NCBI RefSeq assembly: GCF_003606325.2
Contig: NZ_CP031843.2
Span: 1,240,001 to 1,304,000 of the forward strand
Direction of reading: 5' to 3'
From: Bartonella kosoyi
GTDB taxonomy: Bacteria > Pseudomonadota > Alphaproteobacteria > Rhizobiales > Rhizobiaceae
Length of the DNA: 64,000 bases
The notes beneath the pieces were generated by a model. That model saw nothing but the letters and a program-made list of their open reading frames with translations. It did not search any database and was not told where the DNA came from. Position numbers and translations under genes: made by a program. Numbering within the stretch: the first letter of the stretch is position 1; each line of letters begins with the position of its first letter. This document shows positions 22,937 through 32,600 of this stretch, piece after piece.

Positions 22937-23527
22937 ATGCTTTTTCGTCGTCGACAACCAGTAGATTTTGTAACGCGTATTCGACTTTGGTTGTGGCCAC
23001 GTCGTTCATTTTCTCGCTCATTTTCTTACATACATAAACGTATTTTGCGGATATCAGCAACACCACACGAAGTTGCGTTAGGGTTTGCTATTGGCATTTT
23101 TTTAGCCTGTTCCCCTGTCTTTGGGGTGCATATTATCTTGGCAATATTTTTTTCTTGGATTTTGCGTGCAAACTTTGCGGCTGCAATCATTGGGACGGTT
23201 TTTTCGAATCCACTCACGTTTTTATTGATTATCATGGCTGATTATAAAGTAGGGTATTTTTGTTTATCGCTTTTTAGCGATGTCAATGAGATTTCTCTTT
23301 CTCAAATTCGTGCTCTGTTTAATGGTTTGACAGTATCAAATCTCTCTCTTCTTTTTAAAGGTGCGTGGAACACAATTATGAGTCCTATGATTTTAGGTGG
23401 AACTCTTTTAGGTGTTGTTTTTGGTGGTTTATCTTATATAGGTGTTTACAGAGCAACGGTTCGTTTTAAACAAAAACGATACCAAAAGATTATAAAAAAG
23501 AGATGTTTAAAGAAGCGTTCATCGTAA
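22937..23527 (+). CDS. DUF2062 membrane protein
   Basis: About 196 aa. A basic N-terminus with two Arg-rich stretches is followed by ATPHEVALGFAIGIFLACSP, FGVHIILAIFFSWILRANFA and GTVFSNPLTFLLIIM, the DUF2062 pattern, with several membrane segments, then a strongly basic tail. The chosen ATG at 22937 follows GAGAG; 22919 would add six residues. Function unknown. The family is conserved next to acpS and lepB in related bacteria, which points to a membrane role but does not define one. Confidence 0.85.
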   Translation: MLFRRRQPVDFVTRIRLWLWPRRSFSRSFSYIHKRILRISATPHEVALGFAIGIFLACSPVFGVHIILAIFFSWILRANFAAAIIGTVFSNPLTFLLIIMADYKVGYFCLSLFSDVNEISLSQIRALFNGLTVSNLSLLFKGAWNTIMSPMILGGTLLGVVFGGLSYIGVYRATVRFKQKRYQKIIKKRCLKKRSS

Positions 23528-23547
23528 GAAAGATCGGGTAATATCTT

Positions 23548-23949
23548 ATGATTGTTGGCCTTGGAAATGATTTGGTTGATATACGACGGATTGAGAGAAT
23601 GTTGGTTCGTTATGGCGAGCGTTTTATTCAACGTATTTTTACGGATATTGAAAGGAATAGGTCCGAAAATCTCAAAAAAAATTCTTCTTCTTATGCAAAA
23701 AGATTTGCTGCTAAAGAAGCATGTGCTAAAGCTTTAGGGACGGGGATTGCTTGTGGTATCAATTGGAAAGACATGGGGGTGGTTAATTTGTCATCAGGTA
23801 AACCAATCATGCAATTAACAAATCGTGCGCAAGTGCAACTTCAGAAGTTATTACCTCCTCATCATGAGGCGATTATTCATCTCAGCATAACAGATGATTT
23901 TCCTTGGGCGCAGGCATTTGTTATTATTGAAGCACTTCCACGTGGATAG
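23548..23949 (+). CDS. acpS: Holo-[acyl-carrier-protein] synthase AcpS
   Basis: A 133-aa enzyme that attaches 4'-phosphopantetheine from CoA to the acyl carrier protein. [16 protein letters not shown] carries the metal-binding Asp and [15 protein letters not shown] the second catalytic block with Glu; [17 protein letters not shown] closes the fold. Its substrate protein is AcpP, encoded at about 51.9 kb in this window, and pantothenate for CoA is made by PanC and PanB at 27-29 kb. Confidence 0.96.
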   Translation: MIVGLGNDLVDIRRIERMLVRYGERFIQRIFTDIERNRSENLKKNSSSYAKRFAAKEACAKALGTGIACGINWKDMGVVNLSSGKPIMQLTNRAQVQLQKLLPPHHEAIIHLSITDDFPWAQAFVIIEALPRG

Positions 23950-24029
23950 ATGGCGTGAGAGATTGTACTTTTATTATTTGAATATTATGATGGAAAAAAG
24001 TTATATTTGTGATGAGAAGGTAATTGGTG

Positions 24030-24842
24030 ATGGTCCAAAAAGATGAAGTGCATAAAAAAGAAAAAAAAGGTGGGATTCTTGAATTAATTTCTGTTTTAAT
24101 ACAGGCTTTGCTTTTGGCAGCCTTTATTCGGACACTTTTTTTCCAGCCTTTTAGTATTCCTTCCGGTTCAATGCGTCCTACTTTATTAGTGGGGGATTAT
24201 CTCTTTGTTTCTAAGTATGCATATGGGTATTCTCGTTTTTCCATCCCCTTTTCTCCTCCCCTTTTTTCTGGACGTATTTGGGCATCCCAACCTCAACGGG
24301 GAGATGTGGTCGTTTTTCGTTTACCAAGTAATCCGAAGATCGATTATATAAAACGCGTTATTGGGCTGCCAGGTGATCGTATACAAGTTCGTCAAAGTGT
24401 TCTTTATATTAATGACAAGGCTGTTTCACGTCACTTTATGGGAGAGATTGATAATTCTGATATAACGGAAGTGAACTATCCCGTTGAGGTCTATCGCGAG
24501 ACATTGCCGAATGGTGTTCGCTACGATACGCTTGATTTAGCTTTCATCCCAAAAGTTGATGATACAAAAGTCTTTGAAGTTCCTCAGGGACATTATTTTA
24601 TGATGGGGGATAACCGTGACAATTCAGATGATAGTCGTTTGGATGTAGGCTATGTTCCAGAAGAAAATCTTATTGGTCGCGCGAGCGTGATTTTCTTTTC
24701 TATCAGTAACGGTTCAAGTGCTTGGCAGCTTTGGCGCTGGCCATTTGATGTGCGTTGGAAACGTTTGTTTTCTTTCATAAATACGGTTCATGATTTACCG
24801 CTAATCAAGCAAGGAAACAACGATGAGACGTCTCATGATTGA
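24030..24842 (+). CDS. lepB: Signal peptidase I LepB
   Basis: A 270-aa inner-membrane serine protease that removes signal peptides. A membrane segment (LISVLIQALLLAAFIRTLFF) precedes FSIPSGSMRPTLLVGDYLFV with the catalytic Ser, then QRGDVVVFRLP and DYIKRVIGLPGDRI with the catalytic Lys, and the C-terminal box GHYFMMGDNRDNSDDSR. ATG 24030 follows GAGAAGG by 9 bases; an earlier TTG at 24024 is too close to it. The end overlaps rnc by 20 bases. Confidence 0.95.
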   Translation: MVQKDEVHKKEKKGGILELISVLIQALLLAAFIRTLFFQPFSIPSGSMRPTLLVGDYLFVSKYAYGYSRFSIPFSPPLFSGRIWASQPQRGDVVVFRLPSNPKIDYIKRVIGLPGDRIQVRQSVLYINDKAVSRHFMGEIDNSDITEVNYPVEVYRETLPNGVRYDTLDLAFIPKVDDTKVFEVPQGHYFMMGDNRDNSDDSRLDVGYVPEENLIGRASVIFFSISNGSSAWQLWRWPFDVRWKRLFSFINTVHDLPLIKQGNNDETSHD

Positions 24843-25530
24843 TCAGCTTTTCAAGCTGACGGGGCATCGTTTTAAAGATGAAGAGAAATTAAAAAGAGCA
24901 TTAACACACGCGAGTGTACAAGATTCGGAACAGGGAAATTATGAACGACTAGAGTTTCTAGGTGATCGGGTTCTAGGGCTTTTGATTGCAGAGATGCTGT
25001 ATCAACTTTTCCCTCAGGCAAGTGAAGGTGAATTATCAGTCCGTTTAAATCATCTGGTCAATGCGCAGACATGTGCTGATATTGCACGCGAAATGAGGCT
25101 GCCTGATATGATCCAAGTTGGTTTTGAGATGAGAAATTTTGAAGGGCGTCGGCTCATCAATATGCATGCAGATGTCGTGGAAGCTTTGATTGCAGTGATG
25201 TATCTTGATGGAGGGTTGGAAAGCGTTCGTCCTTTTATTCAAAAATATTGGCAAAGTCGGGCAAAGAAAATGAATGCAGCTCGACGTGATGCCAAGACAG
25301 AATTACAAGAATGGGCGCATATCCAAGGCAATGCACAACCACATTATCAGGTCATCAAACGTTCAGGTCCAGATCACGATCCTGTTTTTATGGTAGAGGT
25401 CAGTATTTCAGGTTTTGCTTCAGAGATTGGGCAGGGGAGCTCTAAAAGAAATGCCGAAAGAATGGCCGCTGAAAAAATTTTGCGACGAGAGGGGGTGTGG
25501 AAAACGGTGGGAAAAAATGATCATGAGTGA
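24823..25530 (+). CDS. rnc: Ribonuclease III
   Basis: A 235-aa double-strand-specific endonuclease for rRNA and mRNA processing. Catalytic signature NYERLEFLGDRVLGLLIAEM, second acidic block INMHADVVEALIAVMYLDGG, and a C-terminal double-stranded-RNA-binding domain (DAKTELQEWAHIQGNAQPHY to GQGSSKRNAERMAAEKIL). AAGGAA lies about 6 bases before the ATG. It overlaps lepB upstream and era downstream, so lepB-rnc-era are translated as a coupled set. Confidence 0.96.
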   Translation: MRRLMIDQLFKLTGHRFKDEEKLKRALTHASVQDSEQGNYERLEFLGDRVLGLLIAEMLYQLFPQASEGELSVRLNHLVNAQTCADIAREMRLPDMIQVGFEMRNFEGRRLINMHADVVEALIAVMYLDGGLESVRPFIQKYWQSRAKKMNAARRDAKTELQEWAHIQGNAQPHYQVIKRSGPDHDPVFMVEVSISGFASEIGQGSSKRNAERMAAEKILRREGVWKTVGKNDHE

Positions 25531-26428
25531 CGTTATGAAAACGCGTTCTGGATTTGTTGTGCTTATTGGAATGCCGAATGCCGGTAAATCAACATTGGTT
25601 AATCAATTGGTTGGAACAAAGGTTTCAATTGTAACGCATAAAGTACAGACAACACGAACTTTAATCCGCGGTATTGTCATTCATGATGATGTACAAATTG
25701 TGTTGGTTGATACACCGGGTGTTTTTCGTCCTCATAAGCGTTTAGAACGTGCCATGGTCTCTGCTGCTTGGGGAGGGGCTAAGAGTGCTGATGTTCTACT
25801 CGTGTTAATTGATGCTCAAAGTGGTCTTTCGGATGAAGTTGATAGGATGTTAGATATTGTAAACACTATGAAACAAGAAAAAGTTCTTGTGCTAAATAAG
25901 GTTGATACAGTTGTTAAATCATCTCTTTTAGCGTTAACCACTAAAATCAATGAACGTGTGAAGTTTGCGCAAACATTTATGATTTCTGCTTTAAACGGTT
26001 CTGGTTGCAAGGATTTACTTCATGCGTTGAGTAACATGATGCAGGAGGGGCCATGGTATTATCCGGAAGATCAAATTTCCGATATGCCTATGCGTCATCT
26101 TGCTGCTGAAATTACGCGTGAAAAACTTTTTCTTCGTCTTCATGATGAACTGCCTTATTCCTCAACGGTTGAAACCGAAAGCTTTGAAGAGCGTTCAGAT
26201 GGTTCCGTTAAAATTAATCAAGTTATTTATGTAGAGCGTGAGAGTCAGAAGAAAATTGTTTTAGGAGCAAAAGGCGATACAATTAAAACGATTGGTCAAG
26301 CAGCACGCAAGGAGCTTATGGAAATTATGGATCAAAAGGTTCATCTTTTTCTCTTTGTGAAAGTGCGTAATAATTGGGATACCGATCCAGAACGTTATCG
26401 CGAAATGGGATTGGATTTTTTAAAATAA
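25517..26428 (+). CDS. era: GTPase Era
   Basis: An essential GTPase for 16S rRNA maturation and 30S assembly, about 303 aa. G1 LIGMPNAGKSTLVNQLVG, G3 DTPGVFRPH, G4 LNKVD, and a C-terminal KH domain (YVERESQKKIVLGAKGDTIK) that binds rRNA. The frame is open far upstream inside rnc; ATG 25517 or 25523 fits the family N-terminus. GGTGGGA before 25517 favours that one. Overlaps rnc by about 14 bases. Confidence 0.95.
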   Translation: MIMSDVMKTRSGFVVLIGMPNAGKSTLVNQLVGTKVSIVTHKVQTTRTLIRGIVIHDDVQIVLVDTPGVFRPHKRLERAMVSAAWGGAKSADVLLVLIDAQSGLSDEVDRMLDIVNTMKQEKVLVLNKVDTVVKSSLLALTTKINERVKFAQTFMISALNGSGCKDLLHALSNMMQEGPWYYPEDQISDMPMRHLAAEITREKLFLRLHDELPYSSTVETESFEERSDGSVKINQVIYVERESQKKIVLGAKGDTIKTIGQAARKELMEIMDQKVHLFLFVKVRNNWDTDPERYREMGLDFLK

Positions 26429-26438
26429 TTAAAATAAA

Positions 26439-27185
26439 ATGAAGTGGAAAGAACAAGCTGTTATTCTTGGTGTGCGCCAATATGGTGAAACAAGTGTTAT
26501 TCTTGAGATTATAACGCGTGAACGTGGGCGTTATATGGGGGTGGTAAAAGGGGGGCGTTCGCGTCGTATGGCAGCTCTTCTTCAGCCTGGGAATTTTGTG
26601 GAGGCTGAATGGAGTGCGCGTTTAGAAGAACATTTGGGACTTTTTCGCCTTGAAGCCCTTGATTTCCATGCGGCACGATTAATCTGTTTACCAGAAGCAC
26701 TGTATGCTTTGCAATTGATTGCTTTTCATTTACGGCTTCTTCCAGAGCGTGATCCCCACCCCGTTTTATATGATATTTTACACCTTTTTATGCAGAATTT
26801 TGATGAACCATTTGTAAATGCAGAATTGCTGGTGCGTTTTGAAATGCGGCTTCTTGAAGAACTCGGGTTTGGTCTTGATTTATCTTGTTGTGCTGCGACA
26901 GGTCGTAAGCAAAAACTTTATTACGTATCGCCAAAATCTGGACGGGCTGTCTGTGAAGAAGCAGGGGAACCTTGGAAAAAAAAGCTTCTCATTCTTCCAC
27001 AGTTTCTTGTGCAAAGAACGACTCGTCCTACTGATTTTAGGGATATAATAAATGGTTTTAATTTAACGGGTTTTTTTCTTATGCGTCATGTCTGGGAGCC
27101 ACGAGATATAAAACAGCCGTCGGTGCGGATGAATTTGATACAGTTATTTGAGCGTCGATTTAGTATGCAAGCATTTGTTTGTTGA
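26439..27185 (+). CDS. recO: DNA repair protein RecO
   Basis: A 248-aa mediator that helps load RecA on single-stranded DNA in the RecFOR pathway. N-terminal OB-fold: MKWKEQAVILGVRQYGETSV and VVKGGRSRRMAALLQPGN; C-terminal helical part with FEMRLLEELGFGLDLSCCAA and YVSPKSGRAVCEEAGEPW, as in alphaproteobacterial RecO. Ten bases after era; the ribosome site before the ATG is weak. End of the lepB-rnc-era-recO run. Confidence 0.93.
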   Translation: MKWKEQAVILGVRQYGETSVILEIITRERGRYMGVVKGGRSRRMAALLQPGNFVEAEWSARLEEHLGLFRLEALDFHAARLICLPEALYALQLIAFHLRLLPERDPHPVLYDILHLFMQNFDEPFVNAELLVRFEMRLLEELGFGLDLSCCAATGRKQKLYYVSPKSGRAVCEEAGEPWKKKLLILPQFLVQRTTRPTDFRDIINGFNLTGFFLMRHVWEPRDIKQPSVRMNLIQLFERRFSMQAFVC

Positions 27186-27213
27186 TCTGATCATAATTGA
27201 ATAGAATGGGAAA

Positions 27214-28074
27214 ATGAAAATTTTAAAGACAATTGCTGAAGTTCGCCAATATACTTCAGAAGAACGAAGTTTAGGCTTTTCGATTGGTTTAGTCCTAACA
27301 ATGGGAGCACTCCATGAGGGGCATCTGGCATTAGTACAGCGTGCAAAAGCCATGTGTGATCGCGTATTGGTTTCCATTTTTGTCAATCCAAAGCAATTTG
27401 GACCTGATGAAGATTTTGATCAATATCCAAGAGACTTAAGAAGCGATTGTGCTTTATTGGAAAAAGCGGGTGTTGAATGTGTTTTTGCGCCTTCTGTGGA
27501 AGAAATGTGGCCCTTGGGAAATGATACAATTGTGCAAGTGGAAAAATTATCACGTATTTTGATGGGAAAATTACGTCCAGGGCACTTTTGTGGTGTAACG
27601 AGTGTTGTTGCTAAGCTTTTTAATATTGTTCAGCCTGACAAGGCTTTTTTTGGAGAAAAGGATTTTCAACAAATTTTAATTATTCGGCGTATGGTTGAAG
27701 ATTTAGCCTTTCCTGTTGAGATTGTTGGCGTTCCTATTCTACGTGAAGCAGATGGTGTTGCGCATTCTTCACGCAATCAGTTTTTAACATTAGAAGATCG
27801 TAAAGCGGCCAAAATTATTCCTGAAAGTGGCAAAGCTGCTGAAAAGCTTTACCATGAAGGCGAACGATCGGTTGATAAATTATGTAAAATTGTTCATGAT
27901 ACTTTACAAAAAGAAACGCGTGCAATCATTGAAGCGATAGATTTACGGGATATGGAAACTTTATGCGAGGTCAAAGGAACATTGAATAAACCAGCGGTTT
28001 TACTTCTTACTGTTCGCTTTGGTGAGGTAAGGCTTATTGATCAATACATATTGCAAGAGAAGGGTGGAAAATGA
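27214..28074 (+). CDS. panC: Pantothenate synthetase PanC
   Basis: ATP-dependent joining of pantoate and beta-alanine to make pantothenate (vitamin B5). 286 aa. Nucleotidyl-transferase motif [54 protein letters not shown], and [16 protein letters not shown]. The KMSKS-like loop reads [16 protein letters not shown]; many relatives have Met where His stands. The stop overlaps the panB start (ATGA), a clear sign of a two-gene operon. Confidence 0.95.
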   Translation: MKILKTIAEVRQYTSEERSLGFSIGLVLTMGALHEGHLALVQRAKAMCDRVLVSIFVNPKQFGPDEDFDQYPRDLRSDCALLEKAGVECVFAPSVEEMWPLGNDTIVQVEKLSRILMGKLRPGHFCGVTSVVAKLFNIVQPDKAFFGEKDFQQILIIRRMVEDLAFPVEIVGVPILREADGVAHSSRNQFLTLEDRKAAKIIPESGKAAEKLYHEGERSVDKLCKIVHDTLQKETRAIIEAIDLRDMETLCEVKGTLNKPAVLLLTVRFGEVRLIDQYILQEKGGK

Positions 28075-28886
28075 GTATCCATAAAACTGTAAAGCGTATA
28101 ACATCTTCTCAAATACGCGAAAGAAAGAGACAACAGCCGATTGTTTCTTTAACTGCTTATCAAGCTTATACTGCGCGGATTGCTGACCCCTATTGCGATA
28201 TTCTTTTGGTTGGCGATAGCGTTGGTATGGTGGTATATGGGTTTGAGACAACGCTTCCTGTTACTTTAGATATGATGATTTTACACGGGCAGGCTGTGGT
28301 GCATGGATCTCAAAAAGCTCTTGTCGTTATTGATATGCCTTTTGGCTCTTATGAAGAAAGTAAAGAGCAGGCTTTTTTTAATGCATCGCGTATTCTTGCA
28401 CAAACGGGGTGTGGAGCTGTAAAGCTTGAAGGTGGAGTTTATATAGCGGAAACAATAGATTTTTTATGTAAACGTGGCATACCAGTGATGGGACATATTG
28501 GTCTTACTCCCCAAGCAGTCAATCGTTTTGGTGGTTTTAAGACACAAGGACGGAAAGAGAGTGATTGGCAAAGAATTGAAGATGACGGAGCAGCGATTGA
28601 AAAGGCTGGTGCTTTTGCTATTGTTTTGGAAGGGATTGTCGAACCTTTAGCCGTAAAATTGACAGAAAATCTTTCTATTCCAACAATCGGTATTGGTGCA
28701 TCCAATCAATGTGATGGACAAGTCTTGGTGATGGAAGATATGTTGGGCTATGGTGCTCACGTACCCAAATTTGTACGTCGTTATGGAGACCTTGAACAAG
28801 CCATGAAAACCGCAATCAAAAACTATGCAGAGGATGTTACATCCCGTTCTTTTCCAGCGGATAGGGAAGTTTATAAACTGAAATAA
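28071..28886 (+). CDS. panB: Ketopantoate hydroxymethyltransferase PanB
   Basis: Adds the hydroxymethyl group from methylenetetrahydrofolate to ketoisovalerate. 271 aa. Blocks: [40 protein letters not shown] with the metal Asp, [49 protein letters not shown] and [20 protein letters not shown]. Length is normal. panE (ketopantoate reductase) is not in this window. Coupled to panC by a 4-base overlap. Confidence 0.96.
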   Translation: MSIHKTVKRITSSQIRERKRQQPIVSLTAYQAYTARIADPYCDILLVGDSVGMVVYGFETTLPVTLDMMILHGQAVVHGSQKALVVIDMPFGSYEESKEQAFFNASRILAQTGCGAVKLEGGVYIAETIDFLCKRGIPVMGHIGLTPQAVNRFGGFKTQGRKESDWQRIEDDGAAIEKAGAFAIVLEGIVEPLAVKLTENLSIPTIGIGASNQCDGQVLVMEDMLGYGAHVPKFVRRYGDLEQAMKTAIKNYAEDVTSRSFPADREVYKLK

Positions 28887-29478
28887 ATTCTCGTTTAAGT
28901 TAAAAAGTTCGACAAGAAAACATTTGTCTATTTTTATAATGAACGTGCATTATTTCATATATTTTTGTATGCAATTTTAGCTATGATTTTTTCCATTGCT
29001 TTAATGGAAGAAGTTTTCTCATGCAAAACAGAATACCATTGGGGTGCTAATTTATGTACTTTTTTAAAGAAATATTTAGACCCCTCATTCTATTTTGCGA
29101 CAGTATTTGTGAATGCTATAATGGAAAAGTTCTCAGGAAGTGTATAAACTTTATAAAGTACGACCATCTTTACGCTTCATAAAAAAACACATGGGTAGCA
29201 TCACACACTTTGCCAACTTTCAATGTTGCTGATGAGCGCTTGCTACTTGAGAGGGCTCATAAGTGACATTTTTAGTCTTCTTGTACAGTTTTAATCCCTA
29301 GGGCTTTCCCTGTTTATGATATGCGAGCAAATGATTTTGATTGATTCAAGATAAATAGATTTGAAACGAGTGAAACCTACCATATGAGGGGGACTCATTT
29401 AATATGAAAAACGATAAATTATTATTATAAATCAGAGTGATGAATCTGTAATGAAAAAAAATCAACAATGCGAAGAGC
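28887..29478. other. Spacer between panB and the HD hydrolase, possible gene remnant
   Basis: About 590 bases between two convergent genes. A hydrophobic 60-codon frame at 28965-29147 (plus strand) contains MIFSIALMEEVFSCK and FYFATVFVNAIMEKFSG. It has no recognisable family and no ribosome site, so it is either noise or a membrane-protein fragment. No hairpin was clear enough to call. Confidence 0.3.
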
Positions 29479-30096
29479 CTATAATCTTTGAGCATCTAGG
29501 TCATTAAAGCGCGTTAAAAATGCATTTTCAATTTGTTGTGTAGAGGAGGGGTGTAAACGAAGATCATCGGGTGAAATATTATTGGGAGAGCCAAAATAGC
29601 GAAGGGCTTCTTCTGTATTAAATCCAGCAAATGTGATGGCTTCATGATATGCCGCAATACGATCGGCTTGTTTAATTTTTTTTAAAAGTTTTTGAGAAAG
29701 ATCAACGGGAAGAGAAAAGCGCATGTGGATTGCATCTTGGATGCGCTTTTCAATGCGTTCGTATTGTTTTCCTATGACAGCTTTAAAGGGTGAAATGATA
29801 TCGCCGATGACATATTCTGGTGCATCATGAAGAAGAGCACAGAGATATTCATTCCGTGGCGACTGTGGAAAAAGTTTTTGAAATATTTGTTCGACCAAAA
29901 GTGAATGTTGTGCAACAGAATAGGCATGCTCTCCTCGTGTTTGACCATTCCAACGTGCTACGCGAGCAAGTCCATGAGCGATATCTTCAATTTCAATATC
30001 AAAAGGAGAAGGATTGAGAAGATCAAGTCTGCGTCCAGAGAGCATTCTTTGCCAAGCGCGGGCTTCTCCACTTTTTAATAATTCAGCTTTAGCCAT
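29479..30096 (-). CDS. HD-domain hydrolase (YfbR-like)
   Basis: A 205-aa metal-dependent phosphohydrolase of the HD superfamily. The metal-binding pattern is EHAYSVAQHSLLVEQIF, then CALLHDAPEYVIGDIISPFK, and a later Asp in KIKQADRIAAYHEAITFAG. The layout resembles YfbR-type 5'-deoxynucleotidases, but the substrate cannot be read from sequence. The start overlaps the end of the YgfZ-like gene by 8 bases, so the two are co-transcribed from the right. Confidence 0.85.
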   Translation of the reverse strand: MAKAELLKSGEARAWQRMLSGRRLDLLNPSPFDIEIEDIAHGLARVARWNGQTRGEHAYSVAQHSLLVEQIFQKLFPQSPRNEYLCALLHDAPEYVIGDIISPFKAVIGKQYERIEKRIQDAIHMRFSLPVDLSQKLLKKIKQADRIAAYHEAITFAGFNTEEALRYFGSPNNISPDDLRLHPSSTQQIENAFLTRFNDLDAQRL

Positions 30097-30961
30097 GCGT
30101 ATTTTCTACAGTATTTTCAGGAAAGGTAAAATTCATATTTTTAGCAATATGTATGGTGACAGGAATGTTTTTTACGGTAAAGGGAATGTTATGGTCCATA
30201 GCATCTTTGACGTGGTCAATACGCATCAAAGCGAGAGCTTCATTTGTAACACATGTTCCTAAGTGGCCAAGCACTTTTGTTCCTGCTTCAATGCCCGATT
30301 GAGGGGGGAGATCACGCTGGCCTTTTACAATCAAGATACGGCGACGTGCTGCACGTCGGTGGTGCATTCGCGAAACAATTTCTTGTCCAATATAACACCC
30401 TTTGTTGAAGGCTAATCCATTGATTTGATCGTAATTAATATCATGAGGAAAGATTTTGCCAACTTCATAGTCTTGGCCACTTTCCGCAATTGCATACCGA
30501 ATACGCAATTGATTCCATGTGTCATAATCTTCTGAAGCCAAAAAAGGAATTTTACCGTAGATTCGTATTATTTTTTCTTGTTCCGGGAAACGTTTATCAA
30601 CAAAATTTGAATCAAAATTTAAAGTATCTGATTCATTTTTCCAAGAAACTGTAACAAGATCTTGTAAGGGCTGAGTAATTTCTACTTTTTTACGCAGTTT
30701 ATAGAGCAATAGACGCTTGTAGAGTATATCGGCCAAAGACATCACAATATCGATAAAATAACCATTCTCTCTTTTACCGATAAGAAAATCAGTAAGGACC
30801 TTTCCTTGTGGGGATAAGAGGGCTCCAGGGAAAATTTCTTGGGGACTTATTTTTTTGACATCTGTTGTGATCAGGGACTGTAAAAAATCTGTTGCTTCTT
30901 CGCCTGTAATTTGAATAATTTTGCGGTTTTTTAAGCAAATGGCATTCTGTTTTTCAATCAT
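30089..30961 (-). CDS. YgfZ/GcvT-like folate-binding protein
   Basis: About 290 aa, related to the aminomethyltransferase GcvT and to YgfZ (IbaG-partner type Fe-S cluster maintenance protein). The diagnostic YgfZ motif appears as LAFNKGCYIGQEIVSRMHHR, and the N-terminus has IIQITGEEATDFLQSLITTD. In other bacteria it supports Fe-S enzymes with tetrahydrofolate. ATG 30961 follows AAAGG by 8 bases; a longer frame to 31021 would run into the pyrC start region and lacks a ribosome site. Divergent from pyrC, with only about 65 bases between starts. Confidence 0.88.
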   Translation of the reverse strand: MIEKQNAICLKNRKIIQITGEEATDFLQSLITTDVKKISPQEIFPGALLSPQGKVLTDFLIGKRENGYFIDIVMSLADILYKRLLLYKLRKKVEITQPLQDLVTVSWKNESDTLNFDSNFVDKRFPEQEKIIRIYGKIPFLASEDYDTWNQLRIRYAIAESGQDYEVGKIFPHDINYDQINGLAFNKGCYIGQEIVSRMHHRRAARRRILIVKGQRDLPPQSGIEAGTKVLGHLGTCVTNEALALMRIDHVKDAMDHNIPFTVKNIPVTIHIAKNMNFTFPENTVENTHG

Positions 30962-31025
30962 GGTTCTTGCCTTTCTGCTCAAAGTTACATAATCGATAAG
31001 TGAGCAATATGTAAGGAGCATGGCT

Positions 31026-32354
31026 ATGTTTAAAACATTTGATACAATTTTTAAAGGTGCAACACTTGTGAATCATGATGGAAAAAGCAAGCGTGATATT
31101 GGTGTTACAAATGGCCGTATTGCTGAAATTGGCGACCTTACATGTGCTGCGGCTGGTGAGGTGATTGATTGTACAGGGCTTCATATTTTGCCGGGAATTA
31201 TTGATAGTCAAGTGCATTTTCGTGAGCCAGGCAATGAATATAAGGAGGATTTGGAAAGTGGCTCATATTCTGCTGTGTTAGGAGGGGTTACAGCAGTGTT
31301 TGAGATGCCTAATACCAATCCATTGACAACATCAGAAGAAACATTAAGCGATAAGGTTAAGCGCGGATTTCATCGCATGCATTGTGACTTTGCATTTTGG
31401 GTTGGAGGAACGCGTGAAAATGCTCATGAACTGTCTGAATTAGAAAGACTTCCTGGTGCCGCTGGAATTAAAGTCTTTATGGGATCTTCTACCGGTGATC
31501 TTTTGGTCGATGATGATGAAAGTGTACGTCTTATTTTGCAAAATACACGCCGTCGTGCAGCTTTTCATTCTGAAGATGAGGAAAGGCTTAAAGAGCGTAA
31601 AATACTGCGTATTGAAGGGGATACATCTTCACATCCGATTTGGCGTGATGAAATTGCGGCGTTAAAGTGTACGCAGCGTTTGGTAAAAATTGCCCATGAG
31701 ACAAAAGCACGCATTCATGTGTTACATCTTTCGACAGAAGAAGAAATTGATTTTCTAAAAAAACATAAAGATGTCGCAACAATTGAAGTGACACACCATC
31801 ATTTGACTCTTACGGCTGATGATTATAAACAGTTTGGTACATTAATTCAAATGAATCCACCTATTCGTGAACCGCGCCACCGTGAAGCTCTTTGGTACGG
31901 TGTTCAACAGGGGATTATTGATGTTTTAGGCTCAGATCATGCGCCTCATACCCTTGAGGACAAGCTTCAGTCTTATCCCTCTTCACCTTCAGGAATGACA
32001 GGAGTGCAAACAACAGCAGCCATTATGTTGACCCATGTGAATGCAGGAAAAATGTCTCTTGAGCGTTTTGTTGATCTCACGTCACATGGCCCTAGTCGTA
32101 TTTTTGGTATAAGCTGTAAAGGACGTCTTGCTGTTGGATATGATGCTGATTTGACCATTGTTGATCTTAAGCGAGAAGAAGTCATAACGAATAGCTTAAT
32201 TGGTTCACGTGCTGGTTGGACTCCTTATGATGGTCAAAAGGTTAAAGGTTGGCCTGTCGGAACTGTTGTCCGTGGTATGCGCGTTATGTGGGAAGGTGAA
32301 ATTGTCACACCTTCACAAGGAGAGCCTGTTAAATTTATAGAAACTTTAGTGTAA
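31026..32354 (+). CDS. pyrC: Dihydroorotase PyrC
   Basis: A zinc amidohydrolase forming dihydroorotate from carbamoyl aspartate, about 442 aa. Metal site DSQVHFREPGNEYKEDLES, a Lys-containing stretch GIKVFMGSSTGDLLV (the usual carboxylated Lys), IHVLHLSTEEE and VLGSDHAPHTLEDK. The C-terminus PYDGQKVKGWPVGTVVRGM is typical. Two in-frame ATGs lie close together; 31026 is 7 bases after AAGGAG, while 31020 is only 1 base after it, so the second is preferred. Confidence 0.95.
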   Translation: MFKTFDTIFKGATLVNHDGKSKRDIGVTNGRIAEIGDLTCAAAGEVIDCTGLHILPGIIDSQVHFREPGNEYKEDLESGSYSAVLGGVTAVFEMPNTNPLTTSEETLSDKVKRGFHRMHCDFAFWVGGTRENAHELSELERLPGAAGIKVFMGSSTGDLLVDDDESVRLILQNTRRRAAFHSEDEERLKERKILRIEGDTSSHPIWRDEIAALKCTQRLVKIAHETKARIHVLHLSTEEEIDFLKKHKDVATIEVTHHHLTLTADDYKQFGTLIQMNPPIREPRHREALWYGVQQGIIDVLGSDHAPHTLEDKLQSYPSSPSGMTGVQTTAAIMLTHVNAGKMSLERFVDLTSHGPSRIFGISCKGRLAVGYDADLTIVDLKREEVITNSLIGSRAGWTPYDGQKVKGWPVGTVVRGMRVMWEGEIVTPSQGEPVKFIETLV

Positions 32355-32441
32355 ATAGCATCAGATTTATTTTGTTATGCCAAAAACACCATCTTTTATA
32401 GAGCGATGATGTGATATAAGGCATATAACACATTGATTTAT

Positions 32442-32600
32442 AATGATAATTCATTGTTTTGCATATTGAATGAGAATTACGAATATAGTAAGATTTTCTT
32501 ATTCTAAACCCTCTCAGATTGAATCAATTAATATCACTTGCTTGCACGTCATAAGCGGGGCTGGCGTGTGGGTAAAAACTGTATAAGAAAGGATTAAAAA
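32442..32600 (+). repeat. Integrase-leader repeat, copy B
   Basis: The best preserved of three related segments. Shared blocks are AATGATAATTCATTG, the central AGTAAGATTTT and CTTGCACGTCATAAGCGGGG followed by CTGGCGTGTG. It ends exactly where the broken integrase reading frame begins, with the ribosome site AAAGGATT kept before ATG 32601. It is likely the promoter and attachment-side leader of an integrated element. Confidence 0.7.
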
